64,000 bases of DNA from JANMJD01 sp963847945. GTDB lineage: Bacteria; Actinomycetota; Acidimicrobiia; Acidimicrobiales; Ilumatobacteraceae. Position 1 is the stretch's first letter. Each line of letters begins with the position of its first letter. Below the pieces are notes generated by a model. It ran no database searches and was not told the DNA's origin. It saw only the letters and a list, made by a program, of their open reading frames with translations. Location of the stretch: the NCBI GenBank assembly GCA_963847945.1, contig CAWKBX010000009.1:1054001-1118000 (forward strand), read 5' to 3'. Shown one piece after another: positions 51,941-61,328 of this stretch. Made by a program: the position numbers and the translations under genes.

Positions 51941-53059
51941 TCAGTCGGTGGGCGGACCATCGGGCGTCGGGCGCACCGCCTGGGCCTCGTTGGCGGCAAT
52001 CTCGGCCCACCGTCCAATACCCAGTTCCCGGTACCGAACCGACGCGTCGATCAGCAGTTCGTGCGCAACCGCAAACTCGCCGCGCCCGCGGGCGGTCCGA
52101 CCGAGTGACAACGTCGTGTTGGCGAGCCCGTGGCGGTCGCCGATGGTTTGGTAGATCGGCAGTGCGGTACGCAGCAGCTGTTCCGCGTCGTCGTAGGTGC
52201 CGAGTTCGTCGTAGAAGGCGAGCACGTGCTGGCTGAACAACAACTCGGTGAACTGGGTTCGCACCCCATCGTCGGGTGGGCGGTGGGTGGCGCGCACCTG
52301 GTCGAGCACCTCGCGATGCACCTGCAACAGGCCCTCTTGCATCGTGTCGGCCCGCCGGATGATGGCGTGGCGAACCGCCGCGCCGGTGACCTGGGTCGCG
52401 TCAGGACCGATGCGGTTGATCGCCGCCTGGATCAGTTCGAACAATGTCCGGATATGGCCGCCGCTGACGGTACACAGCGTGTGCAGGTCGTCATCGGTGA
52501 TCAGGCTGGTCGGTGAGGCACCGCAGTGGGCGGCGCGCCGATCGAGCATCGCCACCAACGCGGCCCGGCGCCTGGCATCGGGAGTACCGTCGCTGGCGCG
52601 CAATGGGATGATGCCCAACTCCTGCGCCTCGCCACCGGCCTGGCTACCGAGCTTCAAGCCCTGGTAGGCGAGTTCGATCGGGAAGGTGTAGACCACGTCG
52701 CAGGCCAGCCCGGCGAGGATGTTGAGGATGTCGCCTGCGGTGATGTCGCCGCCGAACGACTCGACGAACCGGCTGTCTTCGAAGGCAACAAAGACGTTCT
52801 GCTTCACCAGCCGCTCGCCGTACGCGGTGGAGTTCGGTGGTCTTGCCCAAACCTTTCTGACCGGTCACCACAACTGGGTCGGCACGCCCGAGACGCGGGC
52901 GCGAGCGAGTTGGTTGATCAACAGATCCTTGACATCGTCGAGGCCCAGGTCTTTCTGCCAGTCGATGTAGACCTCGGGCGAGGCGGGACGGCTGGAATGC
53001 AGCTCATTGAAGCAGCACGTCAACATCTCGCTCACCGCGCCGATGCTGCCGACCGCCAC
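51941..53059 (-). CDS. P-loop ATPase with C-terminal TPR-like repeats, broken by two indels
   Basis: Three frames line up: residues from 53059 end in VSGVPTQLW, then VTGQKGLGKTTELHR (a Walker A) in a second frame, then RLVKQNVFVAFEDSRFVESF in a third, running to 51941. One extra base at about 52865-52872 and another at about 52815-52820 would restore a protein of about 370 aa. The C-terminal third has tetratricopeptide-like pairs (FYDELGTYDDAEQLLRTALP; HGLANTTLSLGRTARGRG). It resembles STAND-type or AAA-like NTPases. It follows the Nudix gene by 4 bp. Confidence 0.6.
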
Positions 53060-53063
53060 GTGT

Positions 53064-53921
53064 TCAGGCGGGTAAGGCGTCGTAGCCGGGATCGTCGGCG
53101 AAGACGAGGTGGACTCGGCCGTCGTTGTCGGTGCGCAGTCTCGGGCGGATGACCGGCGGTGGGGGCAAAGTGGCAGCGGCGTGCATCACGGCGTCGGCGC
53201 TGTTGAACGAGGCGAGGAACTTCAGGCTGTGCTCGGTGGGTGGCATCAGCATCCACTCGCGCCGTTCCATCTGCGCCAGGGCGTCGGCCGGGCGAATCCA
53301 CAGACTGGCGATGGTCTCGCCGTCGTCGTGCAGCGGTTCCTGCGCCTCGGGCGCGCGAGCAACCAGGAAGCGGGTGTCGAAGCGGCGGCGTTCCCCGGGC
53401 GGGGTGATCCAGTGGCTCACGTAGCGCACGTCGGCGAGAGTGAGCACCAGGTTCTCGCCGCGACACAACTCGGCCATGTGCAGGGTTCCGTCGTGGATGG
53501 CGTGGCGGTAATCGGCGAATCGGTCAATCACCGCGGGTTCGTCGAACCGCAGCGGATCACCCGCAGGTGAGGCGGCGAGGAGCACCCCGGCTTCTTCGAA
53601 ACACTCGCGGATCGCGGCGACCCAGTAGCCGAGGCCGCCGTGGTCGAGGCTGAGTCGGTGGCTGGCGGCGGAGTCATCGAGGCCGGTACACATCGCGGCG
53701 ATCGACGGGTCGCGGTCGGCCGGATCAATCCGGCCACCAGGAAAAACGTAGAACCCGCCGCCGAACACGGCGTTCTTGGTCCGCCGCATCATGAACACCT
53801 CGACGCCCGGGCCCTGCCCATCGGCCGCGTCGCGCACCAGCATCACGGTCGCCGCTTCGCTGATCGGGACGAGCGCCGGATCGAACGGCGCGTCGTCGCC
53901 CGTCCTGAAGAAGGCGGTCAC
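53064..53921 (-). CDS. Long Nudix hydrolase (NUDT19-like)
   Basis: 285 aa, longer than typical Nudix proteins, with PISEAATVMLVRDAADGQGP, GGGFYVFPGGRIDPADRD and the catalytic AAIRECFEEAGVLL. The insertion between the GG and RExxEE elements is typical of the NUDT7/19-like coenzyme A or acyl-CoA diphosphatases. Starts at a GTG overlapping the fxsA stop (GTGA). Confidence 0.85.
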   Translation of the reverse strand: MTAFFRTGDDAPFDPALVPISEAATVMLVRDAADGQGPGVEVFMMRRTKNAVFGGGFYVFPGGRIDPADRDPSIAAMCTGLDDSAASHRLSLDHGGLGYWVAAIRECFEEAGVLLAASPAGDPLRFDEPAVIDRFADYRHAIHDGTLHMAELCRGENLVLTLADVRYVSHWITPPGERRRFDTRFLVARAPEAQEPLHDDGETIASLWIRPADALAQMERREWMLMPPTEHSLKFLASFNSADAVMHAAATLPPPPVIRPRLRTDNDGRVHLVFADDPGYDALPA

Positions 53922-54402
53922 TCGCTTCCCATGTCGAGCGAGTCGGGCGGGTCGGTGGATGGGTCGCGAGACGTAGCGTCACGTGCCGTGGTGTCGAACA
54001 CGGGTCCGCCGCGGGTCGGGCCGCCGTACGTCGCTTTGACCACCGTGGCCCGCCCGGTGAATCGCTTGACGAGCACCCGGCGCAGCACCGCCCCGTCGGG
54101 GGGAACAGGGCGAGTAGCCCGACGACGTCGGTGAGGAACCCCGGGGTCATCAGCAACGCCCCGGCCGCGAGCACCAACACCCCATCGGCGATTTCGTTCG
54201 ACGGTACGGCCCCGGCGGCGATCTGGGTGTTGAACCGCTTCCAGACCTTCATGCCCTCGCGCTTGATCAACCACGCGCCGAGCATCGAGATGACGATCAA
54301 CACGCCCAACGTATTGAGGAAACCGAACTGGCGCGACGACGCGATGATGACCCACAACTCGGCGACCGGGATCACCAGGAACAGCACGGCAAGCAGCGGC
54401 AT
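53918..54402 (-). CDS. fxsA: FxsA-family membrane protein, frameshifted
   Basis: MPLLAVLFLVIPVAELWVII, FLNTLGVLIVISMLGAWLIK and GALLMTPGFLTDVVGLLALF are the three conserved helical segments of FxsA. At the C run near 54092-54100 the frame shifts (LFPP continues as GAVLRRVLVKRF in another frame), ending EEx-like in LDMGSE at 53918. One extra C in a run of six explains it. The intact protein is about 160 aa. Inner-membrane protein of unclear function, in an operon after an MFS gene. Confidence 0.8.
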
Positions 54403-54415
54403 GACTGAACTCAGC

Positions 54416-55651
54416 CTACGCCAGGGCGCGAAGATCGTCCGCCCGCCACAGGGTGATCGCGGAGCAGACGCAGGCGATGACGGCGAACCAACCGAGGGTC
54501 GGTTGCGGGCCGAGGTAAGTGGCCGCGGTGCCGGCGAGCAGCGACCCGAGCGGGGCCAGACCGGCACTGACCAGCAGGAACAGACCCATTACCCGGCCCA
54601 TCCGGTCGACCGGGGTGATCGACTGGATCAGCGATTGGTTGAGGTTGACATACAGCCCGCCGGTGATTCCCCAGATGAACAGCAACACCGCGAACGCTGC
54701 GTACGACGGGGCGAACGCCTGCAGAATCTGGTCACCGGTGCCGACAATCATCGTGATCATGAACACCAGGCCGCGGCGGCGGATCTGCACGAATCTGGCC
54801 AGCACCAGCGAGGTCGAGACCATCCCGATGCCCATGAACGTGAACAACAACGACGCCTGACCGGCGGTTTTGCCGAACTCCTGGCGGGCGATTTTCGGGA
54901 TCAGAATCGACGACGACCCCATCATGAACAACCCGCCGAGCGCCAACAGGAAGAACAACGGGCGCAGGCACGGGTGCTGCCAGACGAAGCGCAGTCCCTC
55001 GCCCACCTCGACTCGCAACGCCCGCTTGGGAACCTCGACGGCGCGCGGGGGCACGTGGAGCGGAAACACCGCGGCGAATCCGGCGAGGAACAACACCGCC
55101 TGTACGGCGAACGCCATGCTCACCCCTGCCGCGTCGATCACCGCGCCGCCCAAGGCCGGGCCGATGACGAACCCGATGTTCTGACCGATCGTCATCAACA
55201 CGATCGCCTGCATCAACTGGCTCCTGGGCACCAACGCCGGAACCAGGGCACTGCGCACCGGTTGAGCAAAAGCGTAGGCGGTGCCGAAGCAGAACGCGGT
55301 AACGATCGCCAGTGGCACCGTCATCCAACCTGCGGCGACGAGGGCCGCGGCGGCTGCGCTGATCACGGCCCCGGCCAGTTGGCTGCCGAGCAGTTGGCGT
55401 CGACGGTCAGACCGGTCGGCGATCGCCCCGGCGGCGAGGACGAAACAGAAGATCGGCAATCCGAGGGCGAAGAGCACCACGCCGGTGGCCCACGACGGAC
55501 CCTGCAGCGTGTCGTCGACCAGCCAGGTGAACGTGAACCGATCGGCAGACGCGATCAACTGGAACGACACGGCGTTCATCCACAGCAGACCGAAACCGGT
55601 GCCCGCCAGGCGGGTCGCCACCGGTTCGACGCCGTCGATCGTCTGCGTCAT
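54416..55651 (-). CDS. MFS transporter (EntS/DHA3-like exporter)
   Basis: 411 aa from the ATG at 55651, preceded by GGGGGAGG. Twelve hydrophobic helices and the DHA-type loop AIADRSDRRRQLLGSQL between helices 2 and 3 (about residue 77) are visible. Closest in style to the EntS/macrolide exporter branch, with an open substrate. It is followed 13 bp later by fxsA, so MFS, fxsA, Nudix and ATPase are probably one operon. Confidence 0.88.
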   Translation of the reverse strand: MTQTIDGVEPVATRLAGTGFGLLWMNAVSFQLIASADRFTFTWLVDDTLQGPSWATGVVLFALGLPIFCFVLAAGAIADRSDRRRQLLGSQLAGAVISAAAAALVAAGWMTVPLAIVTAFCFGTAYAFAQPVRSALVPALVPRSQLMQAIVLMTIGQNIGFVIGPALGGAVIDAAGVSMAFAVQAVLFLAGFAAVFPLHVPPRAVEVPKRALRVEVGEGLRFVWQHPCLRPLFFLLALGGLFMMGSSSILIPKIARQEFGKTAGQASLLFTFMGIGMVSTSLVLARFVQIRRRGLVFMITMIVGTGDQILQAFAPSYAAFAVLLFIWGITGGLYVNLNQSLIQSITPVDRMGRVMGLFLLVSAGLAPLGSLLAGTAATYLGPQPTLGWFAVIACVCSAITLWRADDLRALA

Positions 55652-55819
55652 CGCCTTCGAACCTCCCCCGGCGAACCGTACCGGGCGGGGCTCGATCGGC
55701 CGCCATTCCCCGGGCACCAGGTGGGTAGTGCAGTCCCGGACTCTTCGGGATCCTCAAATGCGGTTCAGTACCGGACTCGGGGACTCGGATTCGGTCATCT
55801 TTGGGTAGCGTCGCCGTCG

Positions 55820-57160
55820 ATGCGTAGCCAGTCGACCGGGAGTACAACCGATGCGCCGCGGCGGCCACCGTCGGTCGACGCGCTTGCCCGTTCGATGGCG
55901 CAGTCGCTTCCGGCGCCGGGCCTGCCGCACGCGATGCTGGTCGACCTCGCCCGCAGCCTGATCGCGTCGGGCCAGTGGGAGGCCGCCCCGGCCGCCGCGG
56001 CCGAGTTGGCCCGAACGTTGCTGCGCCGAGTCGTCAACGCGACCGGGGTCATGCTGCATACCAACCTGGGTCGAGCGCCGATCGATGTCGCGCAGCACGG
56101 CTCGATGAACCTCGAGTTCGACCTCGACACTGGGCGGCGCGGATCACGCCAACGTGCCGTCGGGTCGCTGATCGCCCAGGCCTGCGGGGCCGAGGCGGCG
56201 CTGGTCGTCAACAACAACGCCGCCGCGGTGCTGCTGGTGGTTGCCGCGTTGGCCCGGGGACGCGAGGTGCTCGTGTCGCGCGGTGAAAGCGTCGAGATCG
56301 GTGGCGCGTTTCGGGTACCCGAGGTGATGGAACAATCCGGGGCAGTGCTCCGTGACGTGGGCACGACCAACCGCACTCGACTCGCCGACTACGCCGCGGC
56401 GATCGGTTCGAACAGCGCAGCGATCCTCAAGATCCACCCGTCGAACTACCGCGTCGATGGCTTCGTCGAGGAGACCGGGGTGGCCGAGTTGGCCACGCTC
56501 GGGGTCCCGGTGGTTGCCGACATCGGCTCAGGCTTGCTCGACGCGGCCTGCCCGTGGCTGGTCGGCGGTCCCCCGGCGTGGCTCGTCGGCGAGCCGGCGG
56601 CCCGCCAAACCCTCGACGCCGGGGCCGCGCTGGTCACCTTCAGCGGCGACAAACTGCTCGGCGGCCCTCAGTCGGGGATTATCGCCGGACGCGCCGACCT
56701 GGTTGCCCGCTGCGCCCGCCATCCGTTCGCCCGCGCCCTGCGCCCAGGGGGCCTGGTGCTCGGCGCGCTGCAAGACACGATGCTCGCCTTCCTACACCGC
56801 GACGTGTCGACAATCCCGTTCTGGGAGATGGCGGGCCGCTCGGTCCCCTCGTTGCGGGCGCGTGCCGAGGCGATCGTCGTCGGGGTGTCGGCCTCCGACG
56901 GAGCTTCTGTGCCGCGCTCCGAGGCGATGTTGGCATTGCCGGGCGCCGGTTCGCTCCCCGGCGTCACGGTGCCGTCGTGGGGGTTGGCGATCGACGGCGA
57001 CCACCTGTCGGCCCTGCGCTTGGCCGACCCGCCGATCATCGCCCGGGTACGCGACGGGCAAACCTCGCTCGATCTGCGCACCGTCGATCCCGCCGACGAT
57101 TCGTTGCTGGTGATGGCGTTGGCCCGCCTCGGCCGCGTCGACCCGGTGGCCCGTCTATGA
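55820..57160 (+). CDS. selA: L-seryl-tRNA(Sec) selenium transferase
   Basis: 446 aa, the family's length. The fold-type I PLP enzyme motifs are present: VVNATGVMLHTNLGRAPI (about residue 75), ALVVNNNAAAVLLV, LKIHPSNYRVDGF, and the PLP-lysine region FSGDKLLGGPQSGII (about residue 275). It converts seryl-tRNA(Sec) to selenocysteyl-tRNA(Sec) using selenophosphate. selB follows 10 bp later. I see no tRNA-Sec or selD in the window. The ATG at 55820 is the start that leaves only SelA sequence; an in-frame extension upstream is antisense to the MFS gene. Confidence 0.95.
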   Translation: MRSQSTGSTTDAPRRPPSVDALARSMAQSLPAPGLPHAMLVDLARSLIASGQWEAAPAAAAELARTLLRRVVNATGVMLHTNLGRAPIDVAQHGSMNLEFDLDTGRRGSRQRAVGSLIAQACGAEAALVVNNNAAAVLLVVAALARGREVLVSRGESVEIGGAFRVPEVMEQSGAVLRDVGTTNRTRLADYAAAIGSNSAAILKIHPSNYRVDGFVEETGVAELATLGVPVVADIGSGLLDAACPWLVGGPPAWLVGEPAARQTLDAGAALVTFSGDKLLGGPQSGIIAGRADLVARCARHPFARALRPGGLVLGALQDTMLAFLHRDVSTIPFWEMAGRSVPSLRARAEAIVVGVSASDGASVPRSEAMLALPGAGSLPGVTVPSWGLAIDGDHLSALRLADPPIIARVRDGQTSLDLRTVDPADDSLLVMALARLGRVDPVARL

Positions 57161-57170
57161 GGGCCGTCCG

Positions 57171-58888
57171 ATGAGGGTCGTCGCCACTGCCGGTCACGTC
57201 GATCACGGCAAGTCGTCGTTGGTCCTCGCCTTGACCGGCACCGACCCCGACCGGTTCGAGGAAGAGAAGCGCCGCGGCCTGACCATCGACCTCGGCTTCG
57301 CCCACACCGTGCTGCCCAACGGCGAGGGAGTGTCGTTCATCGATGTCCCTGGTCACGTGCGGTTTTTACGGAACATGCTGGCGGGGGTGGGGGCGGTCGA
57401 CGCCTGCGTGTTCGTGGTCGCCGCCACCGAGGGATGGAAGCCGCAGAGCGAGGAGCACCTTCGCATTCTTGAGCTGCTCGGCATTCGCCGGGGGATCATC
57501 GCCCTCACCAAGGTCGATCTCGTCGACGACGATCTGTTGGAGTTGGCCACCCTCGATGTTAGCGAACACGTTGTGGGCACCTTCCTCGAAGACGCCCCGA
57601 TCGTGCCGGTAGCGGCGACCGCCGGGTTCGGACTCGACGATCTGCGGGCCGCGTTGGTCGACCTCGTTGCCGACACCCCGGTGGCGGCCGATCGGGGGCG
57701 GGCCCGGCTGTGGGTCGACCGGGTCTTTGCCGCCAAGGGCAGTGGCACCGTCGTCACCGGCACGTTGACCGGTGGCTCGTTGGCGGTTGGTGACCGGGTT
57801 GTCGTCGGAGCCGACGCGCTCGGGCGCGGGTGCGGGCGATTCAGTCGCTCGGCGCGTCGGTCGAGCAGATCGGTCCGGGGAACCGGGTTGCCCTCAACCT
57901 GGCCGGGCTCGATTACACGGCCGTCGGTCGCGGCGATGCAGTGTCCCACGCCGACCGCTGGCATCTCACCTCGCGATTCGACGCGTCGCTGGTCGTGCTC
58001 GATGAGGTCGACCACGACGTTTCGCGGCGGGGTGCCTACGCGGTCTACGTCGGGTCGGGGGAGTTCCCGGCGCGGTTGCGGATCCTGGGGACCGAAACGA
58101 TTCCGCCCGGTGGGCGAGGTGCGGTACGGCTGCATCTGCAGCGGACGGTGCCGTTGCTGCCAGGGGACCGGTTCGTGCTGCGTGAGGCCGGACGGAATGA
58201 GACCGTCGGTGGGGGCGAGGTGCTCGATGTTGCCCCGGTGCGGCCGGCGTCGCGGGCGCAGCCCGATCACTCGATCGAACGAGTGGTCGCTGAGCACGGC
58301 TGGATCGACGTCGACCGACTGGAGTTGCTGACCGGGGTTCGGCTCGACACGACGGTCGGTTCGTGGGTCGTCGCGCCGGGGCGGGTCGAGGAGCTTGCCC
58401 GGACCGTACGCGAGCGAGTGGGCTTGGCCGGTCCACTCGGACTCGACGTCGCCGGGCTCGACTCGCGCGAGCGCGCCGCGCTGGCAACGTTGCCCGACGT
58501 GCGAGTCGAGGCGGGCCGGGCGTTCCCGGCCGAGGTGCGCGACGAGTTCGCCGACCATCCGGCGCTGGCCACCCTCGAAGCCGGCGGGCTGGCTCCCGCG
58601 GGGTTGGACGGCGTCGACACGACCGTCGTGCGCGAGTTGATCCGCCGCAAGCTGGTCGTCGAACGCGACGGGGTACTGTTCCATCCCAAGGCGATCGACC
58701 GAGCCGCAGCCGTCGCCGCTGGGCTGCTGGTCACGACGCCCACGGGCTTCACCGTCGCCGAGTTCCGCGACGCGATCAACGGCACCCGCAAACACGTGCT
58801 GCCCCTTCTCGGAGAACTCGATGCCCGCGGCATCACCCGCCGCCGCGACGACATCCGCATCGCCGGCCCCCGCCTCCCCACCCCCTGA
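57171..58888 (+). CDS. selB: Selenocysteine-specific elongation factor SelB, frameshifted
   Basis: Frame 1 (57171 to about 57825) has the GTPase motifs: GHVDHGKSSLV (G1), RGLTIDLGF (G2), DVPGHVRF (G3) and TKVDLVDDD (G4), then the start of domain 2. Frame 2 (57830 to 58888) continues with VRAIQSLGASVEQIGPGNRV, domain 3 and the C-terminal winged-helix repeats that bind SECIS RNA. The join at 57815-57830 lies in a G/C-rich run. Without the indel the protein is about 572 aa, typical SelB. It delivers Sec-tRNA to UGA. Confidence 0.9.
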
Positions 58889-59119
58889 CGCCGTCACGCC
58901 CCCGGACCCGGACCCGGACTACCGCAGACCCGCCCAGAGGCCAATTTGGAGTTTGGTCACGCCGTACGCGTGATGGACCGCTGGGATTGTGGGTCACTGA
59001 AACAGTGGACCGCAGGGGTGAACGATGTCTTGGACGGTAAGGAAGGGGGTCTGCCAAGCTCGTTGGGCGGCTCGGCTGCGCCAACGACAGCCGGGGTTCG
59101 TCCGGCGGAGAGCGACATC
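58889..59119. other. Intergenic stretch between selB and LLM gene
   Basis: About 230 bp with a repeated GGACCCGGACCCGGAC run near 58905 and no gene that I recognise. I looked for tRNA-Sec here and did not find it. Confidence 0.4.
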
Positions 59120-60196
59120 ATGACCATCCAGTTCGGCATTTTCGACCACATTGAGGGCATTGAGGGCACGTCCCACCAGCAGTTGCTGCAGGATCGCCTG
59201 GAGCTGGTCAAGATGGCCGACGCCGGCGGATTTGCCGGATATCACCTCGCCGAACACCACGGTTCCGATTTGTGCATGGCCCCTAACCAGGAGATTTTCC
59301 TCGCCGCAGCCGCTCAGGCAACGACACGGATTCGCCTCGGGCCGATGATCAAGATACTTCCGCTGCACCATCCGCTGCGGGTGATCCAAGACATCTGCGT
59401 CCTCGACCAACTGTCCAACGGCCGGGTTGAATACGGCGTCGGGCGCGGGATTGCCGCCATCGAGCACTTCTGGTTCGAGGGCGACTGGTTTGCCTCGTCG
59501 GAACGCTTCGAAGAGGCCCTCGGCCTGGTGTTGCAGGGCCTACGAACCGGCAAAGTCGATGCCACGGACTGCAAGCACTACGACTTCCCTGAGATTGCGA
59601 TGTGTATGCAGTCGTTGCAGGCCCCGAACCCCCCGTTTTGGTATCCCGGCAACCCGGTGACCGCCGGCAAGTTCGGTCTCAACTTGATGTGGTCGGGGCC
59701 GATCCCCGACGAGGCCTACGAGCTGTACGTGAAGAACTGGCACGACAACATCGACGGTCCGATCCGCGCCGATGCCCCGGGGGCCAAGCCGCGAGTTGGC
59801 TGCACCGAGCTGATCGCCATTCACGAGGACGAAGCAACGGCCAAGGAGATCGCCGGGCGCGGCTGGATGGGCCTGATGCGCCGCATCGTCCACGTCCATA
59901 CGTTCGACGCGTTGGCGCTGGGCGAAGAGGGTGCCGAGGCGGCACTCAACCCGTTGGCCCGTGGCGCGCAGGCGATTGCCGGGCCCGGTGGCGAGGCGCT
60001 ATTGCCCGCATTGGTCGCCAATTCGGGCACGCCCGAGCAGGTCCGCGAGCGGATGAAGTCGTACATCTCTGAAGGCAAGTCGGACTACGTCGTTCTCCAG
60101 CTCCCCACCGGCGACATGACGTTCGCCGAGTCTCGGCACACGCTGGAGCTGTTCATCAGTGAGGTGAAGCCCGAGCTCGAAGCAATCTCGGCCTAA
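59120..60196 (+). CDS. LLM-class flavin-dependent oxidoreductase
   Basis: 358 aa from the ATG at 59120, with GGCGGAG about 10 nt upstream. A luciferase-like barrel: IQFGIFDHIEGIEG, GGFAGYHLAEHHGSDL, RIRLGPMIKILPLHHPLRV, LSNGRVEYGVGRGIAAIEHF, and FWYPGNPVTAGKFG. The protein is close in pattern to bacterial luciferase-like monooxygenases of unknown substrate. It is not obviously linked to selAB. Confidence 0.88.
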   Translation: MTIQFGIFDHIEGIEGTSHQQLLQDRLELVKMADAGGFAGYHLAEHHGSDLCMAPNQEIFLAAAAQATTRIRLGPMIKILPLHHPLRVIQDICVLDQLSNGRVEYGVGRGIAAIEHFWFEGDWFASSERFEEALGLVLQGLRTGKVDATDCKHYDFPEIAMCMQSLQAPNPPFWYPGNPVTAGKFGLNLMWSGPIPDEAYELYVKNWHDNIDGPIRADAPGAKPRVGCTELIAIHEDEATAKEIAGRGWMGLMRRIVHVHTFDALALGEEGAEAALNPLARGAQAIAGPGGEALLPALVANSGTPEQVRERMKSYISEGKSDYVVLQLPTGDMTFAESRHTLELFISEVKPELEAISA

Positions 60197-60233
60197 GGCT
60201 GGCCTCGACCGAGGGCCGCGATCGGGCGCTGTG

Positions 60234-60269
60234 GGGTGATCCCGAACGGCTCGGGTGATCCCGAACGGC
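60234..60269. repeat. Short tandem direct repeat upstream of the reductase
   Basis: A 17-bp unit (GGGTGATCCCGAACGGC) occurs twice with 19-bp periodicity, at 60234-60250 and 60253-60269, between the LLM stop and the next start codon. It may be an operator pair or slippage product. Confidence 0.8.
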
Positions 60270-60302
60270 GCCGGTGGCGATGGATCTGCGAGGCTCGATC
60301 AC

Positions 60303-61180
60303 ATGCGAATTGCTGTGGTCGGGCCGGGTGCGGTCGGGTGTTTCTTTGCTGCTCAACTGACGGCCGCCGGGCACGAGGTCATCTCGTGTGCCAGGCGGCC
60401 GTTCGATACGTACATCGTCGAGTCCGAGACGGTGCCGATGCGCGCCCCGCGCACGTGATCACCGACCCGGCGTCGGCCGGTCCCGTCGATGTGGTGATCG
60501 TGGCGGTGAAGTCGCATCACACCTCGGGGGTGTCGGAGTGGCTGGCCCGGCTGTGCACCCCGTCGACCATCGTCGTCGTCGCCCAAAACGGCCTTGAAGG
60601 CGAGGACCGCGTCCGCCCCTATGTAGGGGACGCCTCGGTGTTGGCGTCGGTGGTCTACTGCGAGACCGAGCTCATCGCCCCTGGTCACACGGTGCATCGC
60701 TCGACCGGGTACCTGTACCTGCCCGACGTTCCCGACGCCTATCGGCTGGCATCGCTCAACTCCGAGACGTTCGTCTGGTTCCGCCCGACGCCCGACTACG
60801 TGACTGAGTTGTGGCGCAAACTCGGCAGCAACGTCGCCATGAACGGACTGTTGGCGATCACCCGTCGCACTCGCCGCGTGCTCGGCGAACCCGGCGTCGG
60901 AGAGATCGCCGTGGCGATGCTGCGCGAATGCTGGACCGTCGCCGCCCTCGAAGGCGCAAACCTCAGTCCCGACGACGCCGAACGGCTCGTCGACGCGATG
61001 GCCTTCCGCAGCAACGACGGCGGATCGTCCACGCTCTACGACCGCCTCGCCGGCCGCCCCACCGAACACGACGCCATCTACGGCTCCTTCATCCGCGCCG
61101 CCGCCCGCCACGGCGTCCTCACCCCCGTCTGCCAGATCATCCAAGCCCTCCTCGCCGCCGGCGACGCCGCCCCCGGCTGA
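60303..61180 (+). CDS. Ketopantoate reductase-like (PanE/ApbA) protein, frameshifted
   Basis: The first frame has the Rossmann start MRIAVVGPGAVGCFFAAQL (residues 1-19), GHEVISCARRP. After VPMRAP at about 60455 the sequence continues in another frame as AHVITDPASAGPVDVVIVAV, KSHHTSGVSEWLARL, QNGLEGEDRVRPYVG and a C-terminal helical domain with the Ser/Asp region (AMAFRSNDGGSSTLYDRLAG). A one-base deletion near 60455-60460 explains it. The intact protein is about 290 aa. The function could be reduction of 2-dehydropantoate or a related 2-oxo acid. Confidence 0.8.
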
Positions 61181-61328
61181 CCGGCCCGGGCGCGCCGAGT
61201 GGTTCACCGGCCGCGCGGAATGCTCGGCGAGTTGCCGTGCCGAGCGGACCGTGCCGACCCGGACCACGGCGGTCAACGGGCTTGGCGGCGTCGGCAAGCA
61301 GCGCCCTGGCGGCCGGGTAGCCGGCGGC

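Noticed and set aside
55730..55800. Possible tRNA-Sec around CCTCAAATG upstream of selA
   Set aside because: The bases flanking the TCA do not form an anticodon stem, and no 8-bp acceptor stem could be drawn.
54131..55819. 560-codon open frame upstream of and in frame with selA
   Set aside because: It is antisense to the MFS and fxsA genes and has the Arg/Gln/Asp-rich composition of GC-rich shadow frames.
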